This document shows, piece by piece, positions 1-5,760 of a DNA stretch of 14,011 bases (positions within the stretch are counted from its first letter, which is position 1; every line of letters begins with the position of its first letter). The notes beneath the pieces were generated by a model, which did no database searches, had not been told where the DNA came from, and saw only the letters and a program-made list of their open reading frames with translations. The stretch comes from Actinomycetota bacterium (GTDB lineage Bacteria; Actinomycetota; Acidimicrobiia; Spongiisociales; ZC4RG35): assembly GCA_022615295.1 (NCBI GenBank), contig JAKEHF010000107.1, positions 1-14,011 on the forward strand. Reading direction: 5' to 3'. A program made the translations under genes and the position numbers.

Positions 1-250
1 GCCTTACCCCCTCCGGCCCTGCGGGCCACCTCCCCTGTCGGCCTGCGGCCTTACCCCCTCCGGCCCTGCGGGCCACCTCCCCCAACGAGCCTTCGGCTCT
101 GGGGGAGGAAACACGGTCGCTCCGCTCCCTGGGGGAGGAAACGTATCTCCCCCCAGCGGCCTTACCCCCTCCGGCCCTGCGGGCCACCTCCCCCAACGAG
201 CCTTCGGCTCTGGGGGAGGAAACACGGTCGCTTCGGTCCCCGGGGAGGAA
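1..250. repeat. Block of GC-rich modular hairpin repeats
   Basis: Positions 45-121 and 156-232 are identical over 77 nt (period 111), and 1-35 is a further partial copy matching 48-82. Each full unit contains the hairpin GGCCC-tgc-GGGCC (62-74) and a longer nested hairpin. In the nested one, CCTCCCCC (76-83) pairs with GGGGGAGG (101-108), enclosing GAGCC-ttc-GGCTC (87-99); both are repeated 111 nt downstream. The stretch 115-159 recurs near the right edge of the window at 13873-13917 with two mismatches, so this is a dispersed family. No credible gene or promoter was seen in it; the minus-strand reading frame across it only reflects the repeat period. REP-like behaviour, such as mRNA 3'-end stabilisation or termination, is possible but is inference. 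Confidence 0.9.
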
Positions 251-251
251 A
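242..251 (+). promoter_or_regulatory. Shine-Dalgarno of the M50 gene, formed by the repeat tail
   Basis: GGGGAGGAAA ends 9 nt before the ATG at 261 and is a good match to the anti-Shine-Dalgarno. The same GGGGAGGAAA string ends the hairpin units at 102-111, 132-141 and 13891-13900, so the ribosome-binding site appears to come from a repeat copy. Confidence 0.6.
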
Positions 252-260
252 TCGGCCATC

Positions 261-980
261 ATGTCCCGGTTGGTCACCTTCAAGCTCTTCGCCATCCCGG
301 TCACCGTCCAGGCCTCGTTCCTCCTCATCGCCGTGCTTCTCGGTTGGACCTCGGGTCTCGGCAGTGTCGTCACCTTCCTCTCATGGGTGTTCGTCGTCTT
401 CGTCTCGATCGTCCTCCACGAGCTGGGCCATGCCCTGGTCGCCAGGTCTTACGGGGCTACTGTCGCCATTGAGCTGAACGGTTTCGGGGGTCTCACCCGA
501 TGGGCGGTCCCCGAGGGTGAGCTCTCACCCGGACAACGGGCTGCGGTGGCCGCCGCGGGCTCTGCGGTGGGGCTTGTGCTCGGGGGGCTCGTCTGGGTGA
601 TCTCGGCTGTCGTCGGCCCCTTCACGGGCACCCTTGGTCTCGTGGTGAGGCTGGGCATATATGTCAACGTGTTCTGGGGTCTGCTCAACTGGCTTCCGAT
701 CAGACCACTCGACGGTGGGCATCTCTTCAGCGCGCTGCTGGCGAAGGTGGTGCCCCAATCGGCGGCGCGGGTGGCCCGTGTCGTGTTCACGATCACCGCT
801 GCCGGGGCGCTGGCCCTCGCCATCTACTACCGACTGATCTTCGTGGGGATCCTCTCCGCATGGTTGCTCCTCGGCGAGCTCGGCCTAGGTCAGCGATCGG
901 AGCAGCCTGCCGGCCTCCCCACTCTCTCCTACGACGAGCCGGTCGCCGAGCCCGAGGACCCTCCGGAGCGGATGGGTTAG
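261..980 (+). CDS. M50-family (site-2 protease type) intramembrane zinc metalloprotease
   Basis: The 239-residue polytopic membrane protein carries the two hallmarks of M50 proteases. The zinc-binding HELGH is at residues 53-57 inside a hydrophobic segment, and NWLPIRPLDGGH at 143-154 supplies the third zinc ligand, Asp151. About five or six hydrophobic segments can be seen, and there is no C-terminal CBS or PDZ domain; the tail after residue 210 is short, polar and acidic. The ATG at 261 follows a strong Shine-Dalgarno sequence. The family cleaves substrates within membranes, as SpoIVFB, Rip and YwhC-like proteins do, but the substrate here cannot be predicted. It lies 11 nt upstream of an acyl-CoA dehydrogenase and is probably co-transcribed with it. 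Family assignment is firm; the biological role is unknown. Confidence 0.93.
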   Translation: MSRLVTFKLFAIPVTVQASFLLIAVLLGWTSGLGSVVTFLSWVFVVFVSIVLHELGHALVARSYGATVAIELNGFGGLTRWAVPEGELSPGQRAAVAAAGSAVGLVLGGLVWVISAVVGPFTGTLGLVVRLGIYVNVFWGLLNWLPIRPLDGGHLFSALLAKVVPQSAARVARVVFTITAAGALALAIYYRLIFVGILSAWLLLGELGLGQRSEQPAGLPTLSYDEPVAEPEDPPERMG

Positions 981-991
981 CCTTGGCGGTG

Positions 992-2227
992 ATGGACTTC
1001 GCCTACTCGGGAAGGGTCGAGGAGCTGAGGGGCCGGCTCAACGAGTTCATGGACTCCCACGTCTACCCGGCAGAGACCGTCTATCGGGAACAGATGACGG
1101 CAGCCGGCGACCCGCATCATCATCCTCAAATCATCGAGGACTTGAAGAAGGAGGCCAGGTCACGTGGTCTGTGGAACCTGTTCCTCCCTGACGCCACCCA
1201 TGGTGGAGGTCTCGGTGTCCTCGAGTATGCCCCCCTCGCCGAGATCACGGGGAGGAGCCCCCACCTCGCGCCCGAGGCTCTCAACTGCTCGGCGCCGGAC
1301 ACCGGGAACATGGAGATCCTCCACATCTTCGGGACCCCCGAGCAGAAGGAGACATGGCTGCACCCCCTCCTCGAGGGCGAGATCAGGTCCTGTTTCTCGA
1401 TGACCGAGCCCGACGTGGCCAGCTCCGACGCCACCAACATCCGCACCACGATCACCCGAGACGGCGGCCAATGGGTGATCACTGGCCGCAAGTGGTTCTC
1501 CTCGGGCGCCGCATCCACCCGGTGCAGGTTTTCGATAGTGATGGGGGTGACCAACCCCGAAGCCGATCCCCACCGGATGCAGTCGATGGTGATAGTCCCC
1601 CTCGACACCCCGGGGGTGGTTGTCGAGCGGGAGCCGACGGTTTTCGGCTATCAGGAGAGGGGAGGCCACCCCCAGATCCACTTCGACGGGGCACGGGTCC
1701 CCCACGACCATCTCCTCGGCGAGGAGGGGGGCGGGTTCGCCATCGCCCAGGCCCGTCTCGGGCCTGGGCGGATCCATCATTGCATGCGGGCCATCGGCGC
1801 CGCCGAGCGCTGTCTCGATCTGATGATCCAGCGCTCCAAGGCTCGGGTCGCCTTTGGCAAGACCCTGGCGGAGCAGGGTGTAGTCCAGGAGTGGATAGCC
1901 GACGCCCGGATCCGGATCGAGCAGGCCCGGCTGCTCGTCCTCAAGACCGCCTGGCTCATCGACCGTCATGGCACAAAGGGGGCCAGGACCGAGATCGCCG
2001 CCATCAAGGTGGTGGCCCCGGAGGTGCTGACTTGGGTCGCCGATCGCGCCATACAGTCGTTTGGCGCCGCCGGGTTCACCGAGGACTTTCCCCTCGCCGA
2101 GATGTACTCGATGGGGCGCTGGCTCCAGGTCGCCGACGGCCCCGACGAGGTGCATCGGCGCTCGGTGGCGAGAACCGAGTTGGGCAGGCTCGAACCAGGG
2201 GCCGTTCCTCCACCGTATAGCACCTGA
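992..2227 (+). CDS. Acyl-CoA dehydrogenase, ACAD10/11-like
   Basis: The 411-residue flavoenzyme is of normal family length and would catalyse FAD-dependent alpha,beta-dehydrogenation of an acyl-CoA. Visible signatures are the flavin-contact motif MTEPDVASSDATNI (137-150), WVITGRKWFSSGA (161-173), RVAFGKTLAEQ (285-295), and ADGPDEVH (381-388) in the C-terminal helical domain. The last motif is typical of the ACAD10/11-like branch, in which Asp382 occupies the position of the catalytic Glu of medium-chain enzymes (YEGT). The frame stays open upstream into the protease gene, but homology begins at MDFAYSG, so ATG 992 is chosen; GTG 989 is the adjacent alternative. The Shine-Dalgarno is weak, which suggests translational coupling to the M50 gene 11 nt upstream. 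Chain length and the true acyl substrate cannot be read from the sequence. Confidence 0.92.
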   Translation: MDFAYSGRVEELRGRLNEFMDSHVYPAETVYREQMTAAGDPHHHPQIIEDLKKEARSRGLWNLFLPDATHGGGLGVLEYAPLAEITGRSPHLAPEALNCSAPDTGNMEILHIFGTPEQKETWLHPLLEGEIRSCFSMTEPDVASSDATNIRTTITRDGGQWVITGRKWFSSGAASTRCRFSIVMGVTNPEADPHRMQSMVIVPLDTPGVVVEREPTVFGYQERGGHPQIHFDGARVPHDHLLGEEGGGFAIAQARLGPGRIHHCMRAIGAAERCLDLMIQRSKARVAFGKTLAEQGVVQEWIADARIRIEQARLLVLKTAWLIDRHGTKGARTEIAAIKVVAPEVLTWVADRAIQSFGAAGFTEDFPLAEMYSMGRWLQVADGPDEVHRRSVARTELGRLEPGAVPPPYST

Positions 2228-2264
2228 GCGGATCCACCAGGGCCGCGAGACGGAACGAAACAGG

Positions 2265-2293
2265 TTGACCATGCGTTTATGTGGGTCTATCGA
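2265..2293 (+). promoter_or_regulatory. Possible whiB promoter
   Basis: TTGACC (2265-2270) is followed after 17 nt by TATCGA (2288-2293), in the short gap before the whiB-like gene. The -35 is good and the -10 only partial. Transcription would start near 2300, a few nucleotides before the GTG at 2307, giving an almost leaderless mRNA. This fits the lack of a Shine-Dalgarno there. Confidence 0.4.
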
Positions 2294-2306
2294 TGATTGG
2301 TGACGA

Positions 2307-2570
2307 GTGATAGACCTGACGATCATCCCGTGGAGGGAGGCGGCCGCCTGTCTCGAGGTCAGAGACCAGGTGTCCTTCTTCCCCGACAAGGAGGACATGG
2401 TCGGCATCGCCCGGGCCAAGGCGGTTTGCGCCGGCTGCCCCGTTGCCGACGAGTGTCTCTCCTGGGCCTTGGAGACCAACCAGACCGAGGGAATCTGGGG
2501 TGGTCACACGGCCAAGGAGCGCCGGTCGCTGCGTCGCCGCTGGATCGAGGAGATCCGCAAGGCGAGCTGA
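2307..2570 (+). CDS. WhiB-family iron-sulfur transcriptional regulator
   Basis: The 87-residue protein has the full Wbl signature. Four cysteines, Cys15, Cys41, Cys44 and Cys50, follow the C-x(n)-C-x2-C-x5-C pattern that ligates a [4Fe-4S] cluster. The GIWGG turn is at 62-66, followed by the basic helix KERRSLRRRW (70-79) used for DNA contact. Wbl proteins are confined to Actinomycetota and their phages, and most act by binding region 4 of the primary sigma factor. Which Wbl subclass this is cannot be decided here. The start is GTG with no evident Shine-Dalgarno, consistent with a leaderless or nearly leaderless transcript. It stands alone between the dehydrogenase and the convergent rimBK pair. 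Start confidence is moderate; family confidence is high. Confidence 0.92.
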   Translation: MIDLTIIPWREAAACLEVRDQVSFFPDKEDMVGIARAKAVCAGCPVADECLSWALETNQTEGIWGGHTAKERRSLRRRWIEEIRKAS

Positions 2571-2610
2571 CGTCCCTCCATGGGGCCGGGGGATCACACG
2601 AGGAGAGCCG

Positions 2611-3486
2611 CTAGTGCCCCGTGTTGTCCTCTATGTACTCGATGATCTGGTCGGCGATGTCGACACCGCTCGTTTCCTCGATCCCCTCCAGACCGGGAGA
2701 GGAGTTGACCTCGAGCACCATCGGCCCTTCCGTGGACTGGAGCATGTCGACACCGGCCACATTGAGCCCCATCGTCTTGGCGGCCCTCACCGCGGTGGCC
2801 CTCTCTTTGGGGGTGAGCTTGATCGCCTCCGCCGACCCACCGCGGTGGAGATTGGAGCGGAAATCGCCGGCGGCGCCGGTTCGGCGCATCGCGGCAACCA
2901 CCTTGCCCCCGACCACGAAGACCCTGATGTCGGAGCCACCGGCCTCCTTGACGTACTGTTGGACGAGGAAGTTGGCGTCCATCTGCCGAAAGGCCCCGAT
3001 CACCGACTCGGCGGCTTTCCGGGTCTCGGCGAGGACCACCCCGACACCTTGGGTGCCCTCGAGAAGCTTCACCACCACCGGGGGCCCCCCGACGACATCG
3101 AGAAGACCGTCGACGTCCTGTGTCGAGTGGGCGAAACTCGTCGTGGGCAGACCCACTCCCGCCCTGGAGAGGAGCTGCATCGAGCGGAGCTTGTCCCGGC
3201 TTCGACTGATGGCGTCCGAGCCGTTCACGGTGAAGACTTCGGCCATCTCGAACTGACGGACCACCGCGGCGCCATAGAAGGTGTAGGTGGCCCCGATCCT
3301 GGGGATGATGGCGTGGGGTCGCACCTCCTCGCCCCGAAAGAGGACCTTGGGCCGTCGTGCGGTGATGTCCATGTAGCAGCGCAGATAGTCGACGACCGTC
3401 ATCTCGTGACCCCTGGCGATGCCCGCCTGCTTGAGACGGGACGTCGAGTAGAGACTCGCGCTCCGGGAGAGGATGGCGATCTTCAT
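2611..3486 (-). CDS. rimK: RimK, ribosomal protein bS6 glutamate ligase (ATP-grasp)
   Basis: The 291-residue protein is collinear with E. coli RimK (about 300 residues) and very similar throughout. It has the N-terminal MKIAILSR strand, the IPRIGATYTFYG segment (61-72), RDKLRSMQLL (97-106), and the ATP-grasp phosphate and adenine region VVVKLLEGTQGVGVVLAE (137-154, with Lys140). RSNLHRGG (210-217) and the metal-binding LEVNSSPGLEGIE (258-270, with Glu259 and Asn261) complete the set. RimK adds glutamates to the C-terminus of ribosomal protein bS6 using ATP. Its ATG overlaps the stop of the upstream protease gene (ATGA), so the two are translationally coupled. It lacks the short C-terminal extension of the E. 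coli enzyme. A related ATP-grasp ligase with another target is possible but less likely. Confidence 0.9.
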   Translation of the reverse strand: MKIAILSRSASLYSTSRLKQAGIARGHEMTVVDYLRCYMDITARRPKVLFRGEEVRPHAIIPRIGATYTFYGAAVVRQFEMAEVFTVNGSDAISRSRDKLRSMQLLSRAGVGLPTTSFAHSTQDVDGLLDVVGGPPVVVKLLEGTQGVGVVLAETRKAAESVIGAFRQMDANFLVQQYVKEAGGSDIRVFVVGGKVVAAMRRTGAAGDFRSNLHRGGSAEAIKLTPKERATAVRAAKTMGLNVAGVDMLQSTEGPMVLEVNSSPGLEGIEETSGVDIADQIIEYIEDNTGH

Positions 3487-3932
3487 GTTTGGGTCATTCT
3501 GCCGGGTCGGGCACCCACATAGCTGCGACCGGGGTCGACCAGGAAGCGTCTCCTGATGGTCCTTCTCCCCAGCAGGAGTCGGAAAGTCATCTCGTCACGG
3601 ACCGTCAGGTTGACGAGGGCCTCGATCTCGCGACCGGCGATGATCATCCGGGTTCGTATCACGGGTCTCAGCTCGGTGCGTCCCCCCGGGTTCTTCACCT
3701 TCCGCTCCATCACCACCGCGGCCTCACACGGGATGGATGGGGATCGTTTTCTCTGCCGGGGATGGACGTCGAATCTGACGTGGGGCACACCGTCACGCTC
3801 GAAACGGACGAGATTGAATGCGTGTAGGGAGGAGTTGTCGGCGCCGGTGTCGATCTTGGCCTTTATCTCGGCGATGCCCAGATCCGGGAGTTGCACCCAC
3901 TCCCGCCAACCGATCGTCTTCCGACTGACCAC
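3483..3932 (-). CDS. RimB-like retropepsin-type protease (putative ATP-dependent zinc protease family, PF05618)
   Basis: The 149-residue protein begins with the family's characteristic IGWREWVQLPDLGI (7-20), followed by the active-site-like KIDTGADNSSLHA (26-38). Asp28-Thr29-Gly30-Ala31 matches the D-T/S-G-A motif of retropepsins. LLLGRRTIRRRFLVDP near the C-terminus is also typical. The databases' 'zinc protease' name is historical; the motif points to an aspartic protease. In Pseudomonas a protein of this family, RimB, works with RimK in bS6 modification, and the direct coupling to rimK here supports that role. The start is GTG, placed where family homology begins, with no Shine-Dalgarno. 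A TAGCCT box on the minus strand (3942-3947), 9 nt upstream, would give a nearly leaderless mRNA. No rimA-like gene is adjacent. Confidence 0.85.
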   Translation of the reverse strand: MVSRKTIGWREWVQLPDLGIAEIKAKIDTGADNSSLHAFNLVRFERDGVPHVRFDVHPRQRKRSPSIPCEAAVVMERKVKNPGGRTELRPVIRTRMIIAGREIEALVNLTVRDEMTFRLLLGRRTIRRRFLVDPGRSYVGARPGRMTQT

Positions 3933-3989
3933 TGGGCCAACAGGCTAACCCCAAACCAGGGGGTAGAGGCGAACCAGGAAACATGATAT

Positions 3990-4018
3990 TTGACACATCA
4001 GATTTCATGCGTCATACT
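3990..4018 (+). promoter_or_regulatory. hsp20 promoter with palindromic operator candidate
   Basis: A consensus -35, TTGACA (3990-3995), is followed after 17 nt by CATACT (4013-4018, four of six matches to TATAAT). An imperfect palindrome, TGACACAT (3991-3998) and ATGCGTCA (4007-4014), pairs at 7 of 8 positions around an 8-nt spacer and spans the -35 to -10 region. That is the usual place for a repressor operator. It does not match CIRCE or HAIR as I recall them. The start site would be near 4025. Confidence 0.65.
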
Positions 4019-4047
4019 CCAAGCACTAATCACATCCAGATCGATAC

Positions 4048-4055
4048 AAGGAGGT
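4048..4055 (+). promoter_or_regulatory. Strong Shine-Dalgarno of hsp20
   Basis: AAGGAGGT lies 9 nt before the ATG at 4065. It excludes the longer reading frame beginning at 3990, whose 'start' would be the promoter -35 itself. Confidence 0.85.
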
Positions 4056-4064
4056 TGTGCAGAG

Positions 4065-4478
4065 ATGCTGATGCGTTTTGATCCGTTCGCCGATCTCGAT
4101 CGTCTCACCCGTCAGGCGTGGGGCCCGACCCGAGTCAACTACATGCCGGCCGACGCCTATCGGCTGGGTGATCGCTTCTACGTGCACGTCGATCTTCCCG
4201 GTGTCGACCAGGACTCGATCGATGTGACGGTGGAGAAGAACACCCTGACGATCAGCGCCGAGCGGCGTTGGGAGAGGGACGACGACACCCAGGTGCTGAT
4301 CAACGAGCGACCCTTTGGATCGTTCAGTCGTCAGTTCTTCCTGGGTGACAGTCTCGACACCGACAGGATCGAGGCCGGCTACGACCATGGTGTCCTGACC
4401 GTCTCGATCCCCGTCGCCGAGACCGCCAAGGCCCGAAAGATCGAAGTGGGCACCGTCCACGAAGCACTCGCCCACTGA
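4065..4478 (+). CDS. Hsp20/alpha-crystallin family small heat-shock protein
   Basis: The 137-residue protein has an alpha-crystallin domain at roughly residues 26-127. It shows the beta-strand set FYVHVDLPGVDQDSIDVTVE (38-57), an acidic and polar loop around 69-80, and the closing GVLTVSIPV (109-117), which is the G-x-L signature. The tail contains RKIEV (124-128), close to the I-x-I/V anchoring motif. Such proteins form oligomers that hold unfolding proteins without ATP. ATG 4065 has an excellent Shine-Dalgarno; ATG 4071 is a possible alternative two codons in. The gene is monocistronic, with its own promoter and a strong downstream terminator. The palindrome in the promoter suggests repressor control, though the regulator is not in this window. 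It most resembles the Hsp18 class of actinobacteria. Confidence 0.93.
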   Translation: MLMRFDPFADLDRLTRQAWGPTRVNYMPADAYRLGDRFYVHVDLPGVDQDSIDVTVEKNTLTISAERRWERDDDTQVLINERPFGSFSRQFFLGDSLDTDRIEAGYDHGVLTVSIPVAETAKARKIEVGTVHEALAH

Positions 4479-4498
4479 CCAGAGCGACGAACGAGCGA

Positions 4499-4530
4499 AG
4501 ACCCCGGTCGCCAGACCGGGGTCTCCTTTG
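4499..4530 (+). terminator. Rho-independent terminator of hsp20
   Basis: A perfect 11-bp stem, AGACCCCGGTC (4499-4509) with GACCGGGGTCT (4514-4524) around the loop gcca, is followed by the short pyrimidine run cctttg. It starts 20 nt after the hsp20 stop. The T-tract is weak, as is common in high-GC bacteria. Confidence 0.78.
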
Positions 4531-4557
4531 TGACGTCGGTCAGGCCAGAATGTCGAT

Positions 4558-4689
4558 GTGAGCGACCGTCGGTTACCACCTTGGTTGATTGGTTTGCTGA
4601 TCGCCATCGCCCTGTTCTTCGTGCTCCTCCTCGTCTCACAACTCTTCGGGTTCGGTGACGACCCCTCCCTCGAGTCCCTGGGCGGCTGA
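4558..4689 (+). CDS. 43-residue single-pass membrane protein (hypothetical)
   Basis: GTG at 4558 opens a 43-codon frame ending in TGA at 4687-4689. The product starts MSDRRLPPW, has one hydrophobic helix at about residues 9-30 (WLIGLLIAIALFFVLLLV and following), and ends in an acidic, glycine-rich tail, GDDPSLESLGG. The positive N-terminus predicts N-in, C-out topology. The downstream phosphotransferase ATG lies 7 nt after the stop, which suggests a coupled pair. The gap after the hsp20 terminator would otherwise be empty, and codon third positions are mostly G or C. No clear Shine-Dalgarno or promoter precedes it. I do not recognise a family, and it could be a chance frame. Confidence 0.5.
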   Translation: MSDRRLPPWLIGLLIAIALFFVLLLVSQLFGFGDDPSLESLGG

Positions 4690-4696
4690 GACGGCT

Positions 4697-5581
4697 ATGC
4701 CGATCGTCGACATGCCCGCCGCCGAGGTCGAAGTGACGGCGGAGCAGGTGTCGGCGTTGCTCGAGGAGCAATGGGAGGGGTGGGCCGGACAAGAGGTGAC
4801 TCCCCTCGCCTTCGGATGGGACAACTTCTTGTTCCGGGTCGGTGAGGATCATGTCGCCCGTCTTCCCCGTAGGGAGATGGCGGTCCCCCTGGCCGAGAAC
4901 GAGGCCCGTTGGCTGCCGTCGCTGGCGTCGGGTCTCCCCCTCCCTATCCCGGCCCCGGTGTTGCTCGGGGCACCGGGTCAGGGATATCCGTGGCCGTGGA
5001 CGCTGGTCCCCTGGATCGAGGGGGTCTCGGCGGCGACGGCTGGCGGCATCGCCTATGCGACCTGTGCCGGCCAACTCGGATCGTTCCTCCGTGCCCTGCA
5101 TCGGCCGGCGCCCCGGGAGGCGCCGGCCAATCCCTACCGGGGTGTCCCTCTACTCCAGCGTGACTCTGGCACTCGAGAGAGAATTCGAGACCTGGTTGAG
5201 GACGTGGAGTGGGCGCTTCACATCTGGGGTCTTGCCTTGGCGGCTCCGGAGAGCAGCGAGAGGGTCTGGCTGCACGGCGATCTCCATCCCCACAATCTGT
5301 TGATCTCCGACGGGATCCTCTCCGGGGTGGTCGACTTCGGCGATGTCTGTGGAGGCGACCCGGCGACCGATCTCGCTGTCATGTGGTCGTTCCTGCCGGC
5401 CGAGCGTCACGACCGGTTCGTCGCCGTCTATGGGGTCGATGACCCAACCTTGTGGGCCAGGGCCAAGGGGTGGGCACTCAGCCTCGGTCTCGCCTATGTC
5501 GCCAACTCGGCGGACAACTCGGTGATGGCCGCGGTCGGCGAGAGGATGCTGGAGAACCTCGCCGAGGACGGGGACCCTTGA
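4697..5581 (+). CDS. APH-fold phosphotransferase (aminoglycoside phosphotransferase family, PF01636)
   Basis: The 294-residue protein contains the APH kinase core. The Brenner motif HGDLHPHNLL is at 193-202, with catalytic Asp195 and metal ligand Asn200. The DFG-like VVDFGD is at 211-216 (Asp213), followed by GDPATDLAVMW (220-230). The N-terminal half has the small lobe, with FGWDNFLFRVGEDHVARLPRR around 39-59. Family members phosphorylate hydroxyls of small molecules (aminoglycosides, macrolides, choline, homoserine and other metabolites), so an antibiotic target should not be assumed. The frame is open back to 4655, but that overlaps the small upstream ORF; ATG 4697 is preferred because it sits 7 nt after that ORF's stop. 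Substrate is unknown. A strong promoter-like sequence overlaps its stop codon. Confidence 0.88.
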   Translation: MPIVDMPAAEVEVTAEQVSALLEEQWEGWAGQEVTPLAFGWDNFLFRVGEDHVARLPRREMAVPLAENEARWLPSLASGLPLPIPAPVLLGAPGQGYPWPWTLVPWIEGVSAATAGGIAYATCAGQLGSFLRALHRPAPREAPANPYRGVPLLQRDSGTRERIRDLVEDVEWALHIWGLALAAPESSERVWLHGDLHPHNLLISDGILSGVVDFGDVCGGDPATDLAVMWSFLPAERHDRFVAVYGVDDPTLWARAKGWALSLGLAYVANSADNSVMAAVGERMLENLAEDGDP

Positions 5582-5607
5582 CGGTCTTCGGCGCCGTGCG
5601 ATAGGAT
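5578..5607 (+). promoter_or_regulatory. Upstream candidate promoter P1 of rpoBC
   Basis: TTGACG (5578-5583) and TAGGAT (5602-5607) are separated by 18 nt. The -35 overlaps the stop codon of the phosphotransferase gene. Transcription would start near 5614 and make a leader of about 145 nt containing the two stem-loops annotated next. Confidence 0.6.
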
Positions 5608-5613
5608 GACACC

Positions 5614-5663
5614 CGGTCCTCCGGGACTGGAAGACGACACCGTGACCCCGGTCACGAGTCGTC
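5614..5663 (+). other. Two stem-loops in the rpoBC leader
   Basis: The first is CCGGTCC paired with GGACTGG across a short tccg loop, with one G-U pair. The second is stronger: GACGAC (5633-5638) pairs with GTCGTC (5658-5663), enclosing CGTGAC (5641-5646) with GTCACG (5651-5656) around the loop cccg. No T-run follows. It may act as a weak terminator for the upstream gene, an attenuation element or a stabilising leader; the sequence does not decide. Confidence 0.55.
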
Positions 5664-5684
5664 CTACAACTGCAGAATTCTCGA

Positions 5685-5713
5685 TTGGGATATGCACGCG
5701 CCGGTGCTAGCAT
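5685..5713 (+). promoter_or_regulatory. Proximal promoter P2 of rpoBC
   Basis: TTGGGA (5685-5690), a 17-nt spacer and TAGCAT (5708-5713) make a good primary-sigma promoter. TGC immediately upstream of the -10 (5705-5707) forms an extended -10. The start site would be near 5720, leaving a leader of about 40 nt to the rpoB Shine-Dalgarno and start. Confidence 0.68.
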
Positions 5714-5747
5714 GTCCTTTCTGCGTTACTCCCCGATGCACCACCTC

Positions 5748-5754
5748 AAGGAGG
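5748..5754 (+). promoter_or_regulatory. Shine-Dalgarno that fixes the rpoB TTG start
   Basis: AAGGAGG lies 6 nt before TTG 5761. It selects this non-ATG codon over the upstream in-frame ATG at 5692, which lies inside promoter P2, and over GTG 5773, which is too distant. Confidence 0.8.
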
Positions 5755-5760
5755 CACCTC

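Noticed and set aside
4..225. Minus-strand frame with repeating proline-rich peptide
   Set aside because: It is only the translation of the tandem hairpin repeat; the 111-nt period is divisible by three, so it stays open.
860..991. Longer N-terminus for the acyl-CoA dehydrogenase
   Set aside because: It overlaps the end of the M50 gene, is Arg-rich and out of character for the family; homology starts at 992.
2271..2303. Ten-codon uORF (MRLCGSIDDW) ending just before whiB
   Set aside because: It lies between the proposed -35 and the transcription start, has no Shine-Dalgarno, and is short enough to be chance.
1160..2479. 439-codon minus-strand frame opposite the dehydrogenase and whiB
   Set aside because: Antisense shadow of two clear coding genes; composition is typical of high-GC antisense frames and no motif is seen.
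2443..3522. 359-codon plus-strand frame opposite rimK
   Set aside because: The minus strand encodes a full-length RimK with all motifs; the plus frame is its shadow.
5692..5760. N-terminal extension of RpoB with a Cys-rich segment from ATG 5692
   Set aside because: It contains promoter P2, lacks a Shine-Dalgarno and has no counterpart in RpoB; TTG 5761 has a perfect site.
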